45,824 nucleotides of DNA, taken from contig JAFWBQ010000102.1 of the NCBI GenBank assembly GCA_017507125.1, forward strand, positions 1-45,824. Reading direction: 5' to 3'. The translations under genes and the position numbers were made by a program. The DNA is from Lentisphaeria bacterium. GTDB lineage: Bacteria; Verrucomicrobiota; Lentisphaeria; Victivallales; Victivallaceae. Under the pieces are notes generated by a model. That model was not told where the DNA came from. It did no database searches and was given only the letters and a program-made list of their open reading frames with translations. Positions 32,598-41,643 of this stretch are shown one piece after another (positions within the stretch are counted from its first letter, which is position 1; each line of letters opens with the position of its first letter).

Positions 32598-33581
32598 TCA
32601 ATGGGAATGCTCCCTCAACAACTTTTCAACGACTCTCATTCTGCCTTTTTTAGCTTCAAGCCAATTCCCGAGGCGTGACGTGAGGACTGCTCCGTAAAAT
32701 CCAGTTTCCGGATCGGCAAAAATGCTCTGACCGGTCCAGCCGGTGTGGTGGATCGTTTTTTCTGAAAGCCCCGCAGGACACCCGCCGGGACTCATATCCC
32801 AGCCGAAGGAACGGCAATGTCCGTCATGGGTAAATTCAGCCTTTTCAATAAGGTCATAATAAGCTGGGGGAAAATGTTGTCTTTCAATGATATCTTTCAG
32901 GTAGAGATACATATCCTTTGCCGTGGAAAAAACAGAGCCGTTCCCCAGGGGGATCCCTGCCTGAAAGCAGGTTTCATCATTGTGTTCGCCGCAGGGGCGG
33001 GTGGGGTGATGGTGCAGAACCTCAAAGGGACCTGCGCCCGGAGCGTTCCAGGTCGTGTGTGTCATACCCAGAGGCTGCCACAGCAGCTTTTCTGCCAGTG
33101 CGTTCAGATCAAGGGAGGTGACTTTGTTGAGGATCTTCCCCAGAAGAGCGTAATTCCCGCAGGAGTAAATAAAAGAGGTCCGGCGGGGATTGGCAGGCAT
33201 CCAGTTGCAGATTTTTTCCATGAATTCCTTTTGATCGGCGCTGCAATAGGGTTTGGAATTGTCAAATCCGCTTGCGTGTGCCGCCAGATCCCGGATGGTG
33301 ATGTTGCAATTTTTCCCCAGTTTATGTTCGGGCAGATATTCTGTAAAAGGAGCATCAATGTCGATTTTGCCCTGCAAATAAAGCAAAGCTGTGCAGGAGG
33401 CTGTGAAAACTTTCCCCACAGAGGCGATATCAAAGCGGGAATCGGCACTCATCGGGATACTTTCAGTCTGCATTCCCAGAGCAACAGGTTCTTCGTTGAA
33501 ACTGGTGCAGACGACCGCTCCCTGAATAAGTCCGGAGTCGATCTGTTGTTGGAGTTCATCAGCAATACACTGGTAATTCAT
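32598..33581 (-). CDS. Beta-lactamase-fold serine hydrolase
   Basis: A 327-residue class C beta-lactamase-like hydrolase with all three signature sites: S54-V-G-K57 in DIASVGKVFTA, the tyrosine/asparagine pair in FIYSCGNYALL and an HTG element in IHHTGWTGQS. This is a more canonical set than in the homologous protein at 24830. No signal peptide is seen, so an intracellular esterase or peptidase is more likely than a resistance enzyme. It lies 24 bp after the MATE gene on the same strand, suggesting one transcript. The substrate is unknown. Confidence 0.88.
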   Translation of the reverse strand: MNYQCIADELQQQIDSGLIQGAVVCTSFNEEPVALGMQTESIPMSADSRFDIASVGKVFTASCTALLYLQGKIDIDAPFTEYLPEHKLGKNCNITIRDLAAHASGFDNSKPYCSADQKEFMEKICNWMPANPRRTSFIYSCGNYALLGKILNKVTSLDLNALAEKLLWQPLGMTHTTWNAPGAGPFEVLHHHPTRPCGEHNDETCFQAGIPLGNGSVFSTAKDMYLYLKDIIERQHFPPAYYDLIEKAEFTHDGHCRSFGWDMSPGGCPAGLSEKTIHHTGWTGQSIFADPETGFYGAVLTSRLGNWLEAKKGRMRVVEKLLREHSH

Positions 33582-33605
33582 AAACTTATCTCCTGCAAAA
33601 TTATT

Positions 33606-34982
33606 TTATGATTTCCCGGATGAATGGGGAAGTTTTTTCAACGCGATGAATAATGCCGTTCCCAGAATGATGGAGGTGAGAAGATAGGATGCCGGAAAAT
33701 TCAGGATCAGGATCCAATATTTTTTTGAGAAAAGCGGGAAGAGACAGAAGACCCAGAAGACCCTGAAACAGCAGATCCCGAAAATGGAAATGGCTGTGGG
33801 GAGAACTGAATACCCCAGTCCCCGCAAAGTGCCGGAAAGCACATCAAGGATCATGAAAAGAAACCCCGGCAGCAGCAGAAGTGCCGCTCTGGTATGGGCA
33901 AACTCCAGCATTTCTCTGCCGGGATTCCTGACGCACCATGGCAGCCAGAGATCCAGGGTGAAAAAAGCAAGCCAGCCGAGAATGATACCGATCAAAAGGG
34001 CATAGCCCATGTTCCAGAAAAGTCCTTTCAGGATCCGGGATTTATTCCCGGCTCCGGTATTTTGTCCTGTAAATGTGATGGCTGTCTGATGCTGGGCATT
34101 GGCGATGCTGTTGATCAGCCCGCCTGCGGCAAAACCAACGACGGAGGTTGCGGCGATGGCGCCGGGGCCGAACTCATTGTTGGCGTGGACAACAAGCAGA
34201 TTGGATATGGCAAAACATCCGCTCTGAAGTCCTGCGGGGAAACCGTTGTAGCAGACTTTCCCCAGAATGGAAAAATCGATCCGGAACAATTTGCCGAAAA
34301 GGAATCTGTAAGCGCCGCGGGATCTGTGAAGTGTTCCCAATACAAGGACAAGAGAGAGCAGCTGTGCCGTGACTGTGGCGTAAGCAACTCCCAGTATTTC
34401 CATGTCAAAACAAGTTACAAGAATGATGTTGAGCACCACATTGACAACTCCTGAAGTACAAAGGATCACCATTGGTACGTTGGGTTTGCCCACAGAACGC
34501 AGGACGCAGCATCCGAAAGCATAGATGACAACAGCGGGGATTCCCCAGAGAACCACCCGGAAATAGGCAAGGGTATCTTCCATGATGGATCCGGGAACAC
34601 GGAGAAGTTCAAAAGCGGTTCTGCCGAAAAGAAGTCCTGTAACCAGAATAAAAACACCGCATAATAAGCCCAATACGATGGAGGAGTGGACCGTGCGGCT
34701 CACATTCTTATAATCCTTTGCCCCCATAAAACGCGAGACCACCGCACTGACGCCTGCTCCCATTCCCAGAAAGATGGTCATCAGAATACTGACAACAGGA
34801 GCGGAACTGCCGATCGCCGCCACAGCATGTTCCGCATTTCTGGCGAATCGGCCCACTACGATCACATCGGTGGTGTGAAACAGGATCTGAGTGACAAAGG
34901 TGATGGCAAGGGGAGTCATAAATTTGAAGAGCTGGAGCGGGATAGCCCCCTGCGTAAGATCCATTTTTCTGATTGCTGCCAT
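33606..34982 (-). CDS. MATE-family efflux transporter (second)
   Basis: A 458-residue MATE exporter with about twelve transmembrane helices. The N-terminus reads MDLTQGAIPLQLFKFMTPLA from the internal Met 7, so either that Met (34964) or the upstream ATG (34982) may be used; neither has a strong ribosome-binding site. Family landmarks are FHTTDVIVVGRFA, followed by GMGAGVSAVVSRFMGAKD, and GSTFTGQNTGAG-like text in the second half (AITFTGQNTGAGNKS). It resembles the NorM/DinF-type subgroup common in Firmicutes and PVC bacteria and differs from the MATE protein at 19802. It exports small organic molecules, identity unknown. Confidence 0.9.
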   Translation of the reverse strand: MAAIRKMDLTQGAIPLQLFKFMTPLAITFVTQILFHTTDVIVVGRFARNAEHAVAAIGSSAPVVSILMTIFLGMGAGVSAVVSRFMGAKDYKNVSRTVHSSIVLGLLCGVFILVTGLLFGRTAFELLRVPGSIMEDTLAYFRVVLWGIPAVVIYAFGCCVLRSVGKPNVPMVILCTSGVVNVVLNIILVTCFDMEILGVAYATVTAQLLSLVLVLGTLHRSRGAYRFLFGKLFRIDFSILGKVCYNGFPAGLQSGCFAISNLLVVHANNEFGPGAIAATSVVGFAAGGLINSIANAQHQTAITFTGQNTGAGNKSRILKGLFWNMGYALLIGIILGWLAFFTLDLWLPWCVRNPGREMLEFAHTRAALLLLPGFLFMILDVLSGTLRGLGYSVLPTAISIFGICCFRVFWVFCLFPLFSKKYWILILNFPASYLLTSIILGTALFIALKKLPHSSGKS

Positions 34983-35126
34983 GATATCAGCGGAAAATTC
35001 CGTCCCCGTATGTAAAATTAAGCCATGTTTTAAATGTACAGCTCTCCGACATTATTTGCAAGTACTTTTCTCAAAAAAGGGACTGTTTTATTATGATCAC
35101 GCTCTGCTTTTTCCGGAAGAGGAAAT

Positions 35127-35154
35127 TTGTTTTTTTGCATTTTGGTGGTATATT
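35127..35154 (+). promoter_or_regulatory. Promoter of the histidine phosphatase gene
   Basis: TTGTTT (35127-35132), 16 bp, TATATT (35149-35154), 41 bp before the ATG at 35196. Confidence 0.52.
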
Positions 35155-35195
35155 AAAAGTCTGTATCGGAAAAAAATGGATTTGTGGAAAAAACT

Positions 35196-35873
35196 ATGAT
35201 CAATGTAAATAAAGAAATCATCTCTTTCAAAGAGATCCCATCTCTTTCTGAGAGTGCCTGTAAAACTGTTCTGCTGCTGAGACACTCTTACCGTGAATCT
35301 CTGCAAAATGGCAACCTCGATCCGGGACTTACTGCGGAAGGATGGGAGTATGCCGTGGCGTGCGGCAAATTGCTTAAAGGCATGAAAAATGTGTGTTTCG
35401 GCGCTTCTCCCCGCAAGCGGACGATCCAGACTGTTCAGGCGCTCATAGAGGGGGGAGAACTCTGCGGGGAAGAGCCTTTGATTGCAACGTTTCCGCAACT
35501 TCACGATACTGCCATGTTTTCTCCTCCGGAAATGCTTGGGGTTTCTGTTGCTGACAAGACTCTTTCTCAGTTGCTCCGGACTTATTATACGACGGGCAAT
35601 GCGCCGTCGATGATCGCTCTGAAAGATTTTGCCAACGATCTTGCTGATTTTCTCGCCGGCACAGAATTCGGAGCAAAGAATGTGATCCTTGCGACCCATG
35701 ATATCCTTCTTGTTGCGCTCTTGAGTTTTTTCCGGGTCTACCCCTTTCACGAGGAGGACTGGTGCGGATATGTTCAGGGAGCGTGTCTCTATTCAGACAA
35801 AAACGGACAGTGGACGATCTCTTACACTGTGCCTGATAAAGAAATGCGTAAAGAATGTAAACTTTTTGTGTGA
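35196..35873 (+). CDS. Histidine phosphatase superfamily protein
   Basis: A 225-residue branch-1 histidine phosphatase (phosphoglycerate mutase-like). The phosphate pocket motif is LLLRHSYRES, with His as the phospho-acceptor in an RHS variant of the usual RHG. The family's ASPRKRTIQTVQAL follows, and a second histidine is in LATHDILLVALL. It hydrolyses phosphate esters of small molecules or sugars; the substrate is unknown. A GTG in the same frame at 35184 is possible, but the ATG at 35196 is preferred. It stands alone between a divergent MATE gene and the next esterase gene. Confidence 0.82.
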   Translation: MINVNKEIISFKEIPSLSESACKTVLLLRHSYRESLQNGNLDPGLTAEGWEYAVACGKLLKGMKNVCFGASPRKRTIQTVQALIEGGELCGEEPLIATFPQLHDTAMFSPPEMLGVSVADKTLSQLLRTYYTTGNAPSMIALKDFANDLADFLAGTEFGAKNVILATHDILLVALLSFFRVYPFHEEDWCGYVQGACLYSDKNGQWTISYTVPDKEMRKECKLFV

Positions 35874-35989
35874 ATCGTTCTTTGATAAACTGTGCATGTA
35901 TTTTTTTCCTTCAAAAATGATATCGGTCATGTTATTTTAAGCAGGCATTTACAAATATTCCTGTAATTCCAAAACTGTGAGAAAAAAGA

Positions 35990-37930
35990 ATGAAAATAAT
36001 TATTTTACTTTTCTGCTGCTTCATGATGTTCTGTGCGGTTTGTGCGACGCCCGACAACTCCATGCGGAATCACCGTATTTTCGGCGAGTCTCTGCAAAAT
36101 TACTATCAGGAGCTGTTTGAAGAAAATTTCCGCAAATATGAAAGCCGTATCGCCGGGGCACAGACGCGCGCTGATGCTCTGAAAATCGTGGCTGATGCAA
36201 GAAAGAGGGTCAAAAGAAGCTGGAACTTTCCCAAAGAGAGGTTTCCCCTCAATGGTAAAGTCCTCAAAAAAACTGACCTTGGAGGCGTTGTTCTTGAACA
36301 TGTTATTTTTAACAGCCGGAAAAATTTTACTGTTACAGCCAATTTTTACATTCCTGCCCAACGCAAAGGGAAGGTCCCCGCTGTGCTTTTTGTGCAGGGA
36401 CACGCCAACTCAGGCAAACGGAACTACACCTATGCAACCATCTGCGAAAATCTCGCCCGCAGAGGGATCGCGGTCCTTTCGATCGATCCTATCCAGCAGG
36501 GGGAGCGGGATCAGTTTTTCAACCGGATCAAAATCAACTGTGCACTGGCGCACAACCGCCTGAACCGTCAGCTGCTTGCTCTGGGAGAATCCATGTCTGA
36601 CTGGCGCACTTATGACGGGATCCGTGCCGTGGATTACCTCATCAGCCGTCCGGAAGTGGATCCGGAACGTATCGGCATCAACGGTCAATCCGGCGGCGGA
36701 ACCATGACAGCTCTTATTTTTGCCAACGATGAAAGGATAAAGTGTGCTGCTCCCAGCTGTTATATCACCACATTCTGTTCCAACGTGCAAAATGAACTTG
36801 CCGTTGACGCAGAACAGGTTCCAACAGGGTTTCTTGCTGACGGCGGCGAAATGGCGGATCTGATCCTTGCCCGTGCTCCCCAACCTTACCGTATCATCGC
36901 GCAAAAAGGAGATTATTTTGACATCAGGGGAACCAGAAAAACTTATCAGATGGTTAAAAAAATCTACACACTGCTGGGTAAACCTGAAAATATTTCCATG
37001 ACGGAACATCCGGGAAGGCATAACTACCCTCCGGCAGGGCGGCAGAGCGCTTATGAATTTTTTACCTCTGTTTTCGGAGTGAAAAATTACAGCGCTGAGC
37101 ATAAATTATCTCTCAAAACTGCTGAGTTGAATTGTCTGGATAAAAATGGAGTCAGCGGCTTGAAAGATGAAAAAAATGTTGCCGCTATCGGCAGGGAAAA
37201 GGCGTTGAAACTTCGTGATGAGCGCCGGAAAAGGCCTCTTGATAAGAAAGAACTTAAAGAAAAAATTGCGAAGCTGCTGCAGATCGGCGCCGTTCCTGAA
37301 AGACCTGTTTACCGTTCTTTGCGTATGACGGAGATTGACGGAAAACTGTTTCAGCGGGTGGGTATAGTTCCTGAAAAATATATCACTGCGACTTTATTTT
37401 ACTTTGACACCGGGATCGATTTTGAACTCCGTGCCAACAAAAACGCGGTCCTCATGCTGCCGGATATTTCATCTCGGGAAGAGCTGGTGAAATATTTTGA
37501 TAAATCCTCTGCCCGTTCCCTTTTTGCTCTTGATCCCCGGGGAATGGGGGAGTCTGAACCCTCTACTGTTGACCGGTTCCGCCGTATGTATTGGGATTAC
37601 GGCGCCGATTATCACTTTGCTTCTCTCGGACTTTTTCTCAACAAACCTTTCGTCGGCAGAAGAGTGTACGACATTTTGTGCGCCATCAATCTGCTCCACG
37701 CCCACGGCGCGGAAAATATTACCCTTAAAGCCTTTGGACGCAGCCGCTATACGGCACTTTTCGCAGCGCTGCTTTCTGATAAAAACGTCAGGATCGAACT
37801 TGACGGTGGACTTCCTGTGACTTATGAACAGGCATTTGATGATCTGACTTCCCCCATTCCGCAATCCTGCGTGCCTTATGGAATTCTCAAGATCGCAGAT
37901 ATTGATGAGATCTACGCAAAGTGCAGATAA
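35990..37930 (+). CDS. Secreted two-module alpha/beta hydrolase (acetyl xylan esterase-like)
   Basis: A 646-residue exported protein with a signal peptide (MKIIILLFCCFMMFCAVCA). The first module (about 100-370) is an alpha/beta hydrolase resembling acetyl xylan esterases: VPAVLFVQGHANSG, a long cap helix, and the nucleophile S234 in GINGQSGGGTMTALIF, with a late histidine in EHPGRHNYPP. The second module (about 430-640) repeats the fold (LFALDPRGMGESEPS; LKAFGRSRYTALFAALL), but the nucleophile elbow reads GRSRY instead of GxSxG, so it may be inactive. It probably removes acetyl esters from plant hemicellulose outside the cytoplasm. A weak promoter (TTCAAA, 16 bp, TTATTT, about 35910-35937) precedes it. 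Confidence 0.8.
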   Translation: MKIIILLFCCFMMFCAVCATPDNSMRNHRIFGESLQNYYQELFEENFRKYESRIAGAQTRADALKIVADARKRVKRSWNFPKERFPLNGKVLKKTDLGGVVLEHVIFNSRKNFTVTANFYIPAQRKGKVPAVLFVQGHANSGKRNYTYATICENLARRGIAVLSIDPIQQGERDQFFNRIKINCALAHNRLNRQLLALGESMSDWRTYDGIRAVDYLISRPEVDPERIGINGQSGGGTMTALIFANDERIKCAAPSCYITTFCSNVQNELAVDAEQVPTGFLADGGEMADLILARAPQPYRIIAQKGDYFDIRGTRKTYQMVKKIYTLLGKPENISMTEHPGRHNYPPAGRQSAYEFFTSVFGVKNYSAEHKLSLKTAELNCLDKNGVSGLKDEKNVAAIGREKALKLRDERRKRPLDKKELKEKIAKLLQIGAVPERPVYRSLRMTEIDGKLFQRVGIVPEKYITATLFYFDTGIDFELRANKNAVLMLPDISSREELVKYFDKSSARSLFALDPRGMGESEPSTVDRFRRMYWDYGADYHFASLGLFLNKPFVGRRVYDILCAINLLHAHGAENITLKAFGRSRYTALFAALLSDKNVRIELDGGLPVTYEQAFDDLTSPIPQSCVPYGILKIADIDEIYAKCR

Positions 37931-37992
37931 GGGGACTCCTTTTGAGTCAAAAGAAGCCCTTCCGAGTCGTTCCGTCATTTGAGGTGCATATC

Positions 37993-38018
37993 AAAAAAGG
38001 GGGGGGCTTCCCCCCCTT
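37993..38018 (-). terminator. Terminator of the SGNH hydrolase gene at 38089
   Basis: A hairpin of seven G:C pairs with a 3-nt loop, followed on the minus strand by six T residues. It also lies downstream of the convergent esterase gene, where it may stop transcription less efficiently. Confidence 0.78.
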
Positions 38019-38088
38019 CACGGAATGTTGTCTGGATCCTTGCTCTGCAAATTGTAATGCTTTCAATATGTATGCAATTTTCCAGAAG

Positions 38089-39282
38089 TCAGACTCTTTT
38101 CCCTTCCTGACAGATCAGCCAGCCGGCGATGGCGTCGCCGAGCTGACATCCTCCTTCGCGGTTTGGATGCAGACCGTTATTGAAACGGATGACCTGCCGC
38201 GAGGATCGGGCATGGGCTTGTGTTTCAATGGTGACGTAACTGTCAACAGGATCGATCGCCTGATGCAGCGGGACAATGGTTATACGCTCATCACCGAGAG
38301 ACCTGATAAGCTCAACGATCATTCTGTTGTAACACTGAGCATTCCGGCGGTATTGATAACGCGACTGCAGACAATTGTAATTCTCTCCGAAACCGTCCTG
38401 ACCGCATCCGAGGGGACAGGTCGTGACGCCGATGACGGCATGGGGAGCCACTTTACGCACTTCGGCAAGAAGGTTCCGGGCATTTTCCATGACTTGAGCG
38501 ACCTTGTCATCAAGCTCCTCCGGACGGGGCATGAAAATATCGTTTCCGCCGAGCTGGATCACAATGTAGTCGGGAGCGATGCCGCCGTTGATCTTCTGAA
38601 GCCATCCCGGAAGATCCGGAACCACCTTGCCTTCCTCAAGTTTCAGTAGAGGACTGCGGAGCCGGTATGCGTTGGATTTGGGGGTATCCACGATTCCGAG
38701 AGCGCGCATCTGTTCGGCTTCTGCTTCGTTCTGCACCTCAGGCAGCTCCTCTGCGCTGTAGCACCAGCGGTTGAGGAAACTTTTCCAGGAAAAACCGCCG
38801 TATCCGTCGTGCATCGCTTCTCCGGGAGCTGCCATTTTGCCTTGTCCGCTGTGGCTGCCCACCGGCGTGTAGTTGATAAAACCGCACTCCTTCATCACAT
38901 GCAGCATGTGATCGGGATAGCGGCATCCGACGCCGGAGTCCGCCAGCAGAGAGAGTGTGAATCTGCGTGCCGGATCTTCCGGCTCTGCCGCCACGATAAC
39001 CTTACATTTGCCGGAAAGGATTTTTCCGTAGTCGTTGAAAATGCTCAGTTCCAGATCAAAAGCTGCTCCGGCATCACTTTTTTCCGGAGTCCAGAACCAG
39101 CGGTGTTCTCCTTGAGTACCTCTGTCGCAGCGGACTTCACAGGCGTAATTCCTGTAAACGGCGGTATCGAGAACATTTTCAAAGTATATATTGCATTCAA
39201 TGCCGGGAACTGCATAAATTATTTCCGGCAATGCAAGTTTCAGAAATGGCGGTAAGGCGCCGTTTATGGCAGAGTGATCCAT
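38089..39282 (-). CDS. SGNH/GDSL-type hydrolase with N-terminal beta domain
   Basis: A 397-residue protein. Residues about 1-110 look like an Ig-like beta domain (YACEVRCDRGTQ; FDLELSIFNDYGKILSG). The remainder is an SGNH hydrolase: block I reads LSLLADSGVGCRYP, with Ala replacing the Gly of GDS; block III is VIQLGGNDIFMP and the C-terminal histidine FNNGLHPNREGG. No signal peptide is evident. Such two-domain proteins deacylate glycans in other bacteria, but location and substrate here are open. It has a promoter at 39359-39387 and a terminator downstream, so it is monocistronic. Confidence 0.82.
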   Translation of the reverse strand: MDHSAINGALPPFLKLALPEIIYAVPGIECNIYFENVLDTAVYRNYACEVRCDRGTQGEHRWFWTPEKSDAGAAFDLELSIFNDYGKILSGKCKVIVAAEPEDPARRFTLSLLADSGVGCRYPDHMLHVMKECGFINYTPVGSHSGQGKMAAPGEAMHDGYGGFSWKSFLNRWCYSAEELPEVQNEAEAEQMRALGIVDTPKSNAYRLRSPLLKLEEGKVVPDLPGWLQKINGGIAPDYIVIQLGGNDIFMPRPEELDDKVAQVMENARNLLAEVRKVAPHAVIGVTTCPLGCGQDGFGENYNCLQSRYQYRRNAQCYNRMIVELIRSLGDERITIVPLHQAIDPVDSYVTIETQAHARSSRQVIRFNNGLHPNREGGCQLGDAIAGWLICQEGKRV

Positions 39283-39358
39283 ATTATCTCACTATTTCTT
39301 TCAATTTGTGTTTTTTGATTTCAGTTACCGTTACACGGCTGTTCCCTCATCTTATACT

Positions 39359-39387
39359 AAGATATACCTTAAAGAAAGTTTTTTCAA
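39359..39387 (-). promoter_or_regulatory. Promoter of the SGNH hydrolase gene at 38089
   Basis: On the minus strand TTGAAA (39382-39387), 17 bp, TATCTT (39359-39364), about 77 bp before the ATG at 39282. Confidence 0.5.
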
Positions 39388-39574
39388 ATCTGATTTGCAG
39401 TTTTTTCACTCTATTTTCCGGTTCTTCCGGGGGATGAAACATTCTGCATGACAAATTGTATTACGGAGAATATATCATTTCGGAGATTGCAGTGAAGTGA
39501 ACAAAAAGAATCAATTTATGGAACGGCTTTCCGTGAAATATGAGTTTGCAATGAAGATTTGAAAGAATTCAGCA

Positions 39575-39615
39575 AAAGACCGCCGCTTGCTTTTTTGAAG
39601 AAGGTAAGCGGCGGT
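39575..39615 (-). terminator. Terminator of the secretin-exporter operon
   Basis: On the minus strand ACCGCCGCTT (39606-39615 arm) pairs with AAGCGGCGGT (39579-39588 arm) across a 17-nt loop, followed by CTTTTG. It lies just past the permease stop codon at 39626. Confidence 0.78.
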
Positions 39616-39625
39616 GTCAGGACAA

Positions 39626-40900
39626 TTATTCTGAACGCAGCACGGTGATGGGGTTCTGCTGGGCCGCCTGCCATGCAGGGTAAGTTCCGAAGATCACACC
39701 CACGATACAGGAGATGGCAAGAGCCAATACGATGCTCCACCAGGAGTAGATCGTTTCCATGCCGCTGTAATTGGTAATGATCTGTCCCAGACCGAAACCC
39801 AAAAGAATACCTGTGATACCGCCGGAAGTGGTCAGAAAGACCGTTTCGATCAGGAACTGCAGCAAAATATCCGACTTCTGGGCGCCGAGAGCCCGGCGGG
39901 TACCGATTTCCTTGCGCCGTTCGTAGACACTTGCCAACATGATGTTCATGATGCCGATACCGCCTACCACCAGAGAGATGGCAGCGATGGAACACATCAC
40001 GATGGTAAAGATGTTCTGGGTACGCTCCCGCTGGCGCAGAAGTTCCAGAGGCACCACCATGCCCCAGTCTTTGGTGGCATCGTGCATCTTTTCCAGATAA
40101 CCCGCAATACGTTTGGAGGTGTTGTCAATAAAAAAGGTGTCATTGACCTTCACGAGGAAAAGATCATACTCCACCCTTGTGATTTTGAACTGCCGTCCTT
40201 CCCGCAGAAACGTATAATCCTTGAAAAGAGTTTTCGCTGTGGTCATGGGGATCAAAATCATGTCGTTCTGACCGCCCACTTCAGGAAGCTGGGTGGCATA
40301 GGGATTGTCAAGGATACCGATGACCCGGAAGACATGATCCCCGATCCGCAGATTACTGCCGATGATATCCTTGTCCCCCAGGGTAAAGAGTTTGTGTTTC
40401 ACATTCATGCCGATGATACACACTCTTGCATTGTTATCAAAGTCGATCCTGCTGAACCAGCGGCCGTCCACGATCCTGGCTGAAGTTTCATCCAGAAATG
40501 CTTTGTCACTGCCCACCAGTTTCAAGTCCATCCGCTGAAGACCTTTCAGGATCTTGTTGCGAGTGTCAAAAAGGGCTGTGATCTGTTCCACGTTGTCCAT
40601 ACGGGAAATGTGACTGCGGTCCTGTTCTGTGAGCCCGAATCGCTCCATCACGCTGGCGTTATCGCTGGAACTTTCGCTTTTTCCGTCAATAGGGGGACGG
40701 CGGGAAAAGACGATGATCTTGTCGATACCCATGGCTTCGATCTGGGCGAGAGCAGAGTGCTTGGCGCCTTCGGAAATAGCCAACATGGCGATGACACTGC
40801 CCACCCCGAAAATAACGCCCAGCGAGGTCAACAAAGAACGCATCTTGTGCAGCAGAAGATTGCGGAAAGACATGCTTATCAAATCCCGGACGAGCATCAT
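39626..40900 (-). CDS. MacB-type ABC permease of the secretin-linked exporter
   Basis: A 424-residue MacB/FtsX-family permease. The first helix (about 22-44) is followed by a large periplasmic domain (about 45-295) and three C-terminal helices. The signature stretch IGIMNIMLASVYERRKEIGT is followed by RRALGAQKSDILLQFLIETVF, characteristic of MacB. The ATG at 40900 is used because GGAGGTGG precedes it and it overlaps the ATPase stop (ATGA); an upstream ATG at 40951 lies within the ATPase gene. Unlike E. coli MacB, the ATPase is a separate protein here. It is the final gene of the operon that begins with a secretin, and a terminator follows directly. Confidence 0.93.
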   Translation of the reverse strand: MMLVRDLISMSFRNLLLHKMRSLLTSLGVIFGVGSVIAMLAISEGAKHSALAQIEAMGIDKIIVFSRRPPIDGKSESSSDNASVMERFGLTEQDRSHISRMDNVEQITALFDTRNKILKGLQRMDLKLVGSDKAFLDETSARIVDGRWFSRIDFDNNARVCIIGMNVKHKLFTLGDKDIIGSNLRIGDHVFRVIGILDNPYATQLPEVGGQNDMILIPMTTAKTLFKDYTFLREGRQFKITRVEYDLFLVKVNDTFFIDNTSKRIAGYLEKMHDATKDWGMVVPLELLRQRERTQNIFTIVMCSIAAISLVVGGIGIMNIMLASVYERRKEIGTRRALGAQKSDILLQFLIETVFLTTSGGITGILLGFGLGQIITNYSGMETIYSWWSIVLALAISCIVGVIFGTYPAWQAAQQNPITVLRSE

Positions 40901-41643
40901 TTTTCCACCTCCTGTTCCTGCTGTTGTTGCTGCTGACGGGCGATTTCCCACTCAAAAAGACGGTTGTCGATGCGGCCGTCCCGCAGACGGATGATTTTAT
41001 CATAATGGGGACCCAGAGCCGGGTTGTGGGTCACCATGACGATGGTCACATTCTGTTCCCGGTTCAATTCGTGAAAAAGGTCCATGATTTCATTACTTGT
41101 TTTTTCGTCAAGGTTTCCGGTGGGTTCGTCTGCCAGAATAAAGGCGGGACTGTTGCTCAAAGCCCGGGCAATGGCGATACGCTGACATTCACCGCCGGAA
41201 AGCTGTGTAGGCTTGTGACCGAGACGGTGTCCGAGACCGACCCGCTTTGCCAGCTCAAGCGCCCGTTTTGAACGGACTTTTCCCGGTACTCTGGCGTAAA
41301 GCATGGGGACTTCGATGTTCTGCTCCACGGTCAGAGCGGGGAACAAATTGAAACTCTGGAAGATAAAGCCGATTTTCCGGTTGCGGATCGTTGCCTGTTC
41401 CACGTCAGAAAGACCGCTGACATCGGTCCCTTCAAGGAGATATTCGCCGGATGTGGGCACATCAAGCATTCCCAGGATATTCAACAACGTGGATTTGCCG
41501 GAACCTGACGTTCCGATAAAACCCACAAATTCCCCTCTTTCGACTTGTGCATCGATCCCTTTCAGCACGGGAACCTGCAAGTCGCCTGTGATATAGGTCT
41601 TGCGGATATCTTTCAAATGAACGATGGTCTGCGACTCTGCCAT
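40897..41643 (-). CDS. ABC ATPase of the secretin-linked exporter (MacB/LolD-like)
   Basis: A 248-residue nucleotide-binding subunit. Walker A is FIGTSGSGKSTLLN, the signature LSGGECQRIAIARAL and Walker B FILADEPTGNLDEKT, followed by VMVTHNP. These are close to MacB and LolD ATPases. The C-terminus carries a run of glutamines then a short acidic end (QQQQQEQEVEK), an unusual tail of unknown role. The start ATG shares one base with the adaptor stop codon (TAATG) and the end overlaps the permease start. It energises the exporter from the cytoplasmic side. Confidence 0.94.
   Translation of the reverse strand: MAESQTIVHLKDIRKTYITGDLQVPVLKGIDAQVERGEFVGFIGTSGSGKSTLLNILGMLDVPTSGEYLLEGTDVSGLSDVEQATIRNRKIGFIFQSFNLFPALTVEQNIEVPMLYARVPGKVRSKRALELAKRVGLGHRLGHKPTQLSGGECQRIAIARALSNSPAFILADEPTGNLDEKTSNEIMDLFHELNREQNVTIVMVTHNPALGPHYDKIIRLRDGRIDNRLFEWEIARQQQQQQEQEVEK

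Larger units (their letters stand above)
39283..39625. other. Intergenic region between SGNH gene and exporter operon
   Basis: About 340 bp without a gene. It contains the SGNH promoter (39359-39387) and the operon terminator (39575-39615). The AT-rich stretch between (about 39420-39570) shows no ORF or repeat I can support. Confidence 0.5.

Noticed and set aside
35990..36050. Lipoprotein signal in the two-module esterase
   Set aside because: Cysteines are present near the cleavage region, but the Leu-Ala-Gly-Cys type lipobox is not formed; an ordinary signal peptide fits better.
39516..39995. Minus-strand open frame of 159 codons overlapping the permease end
   Set aside because: It is out of frame with the MacB permease, whose conserved C-terminal motifs occupy the same bases.
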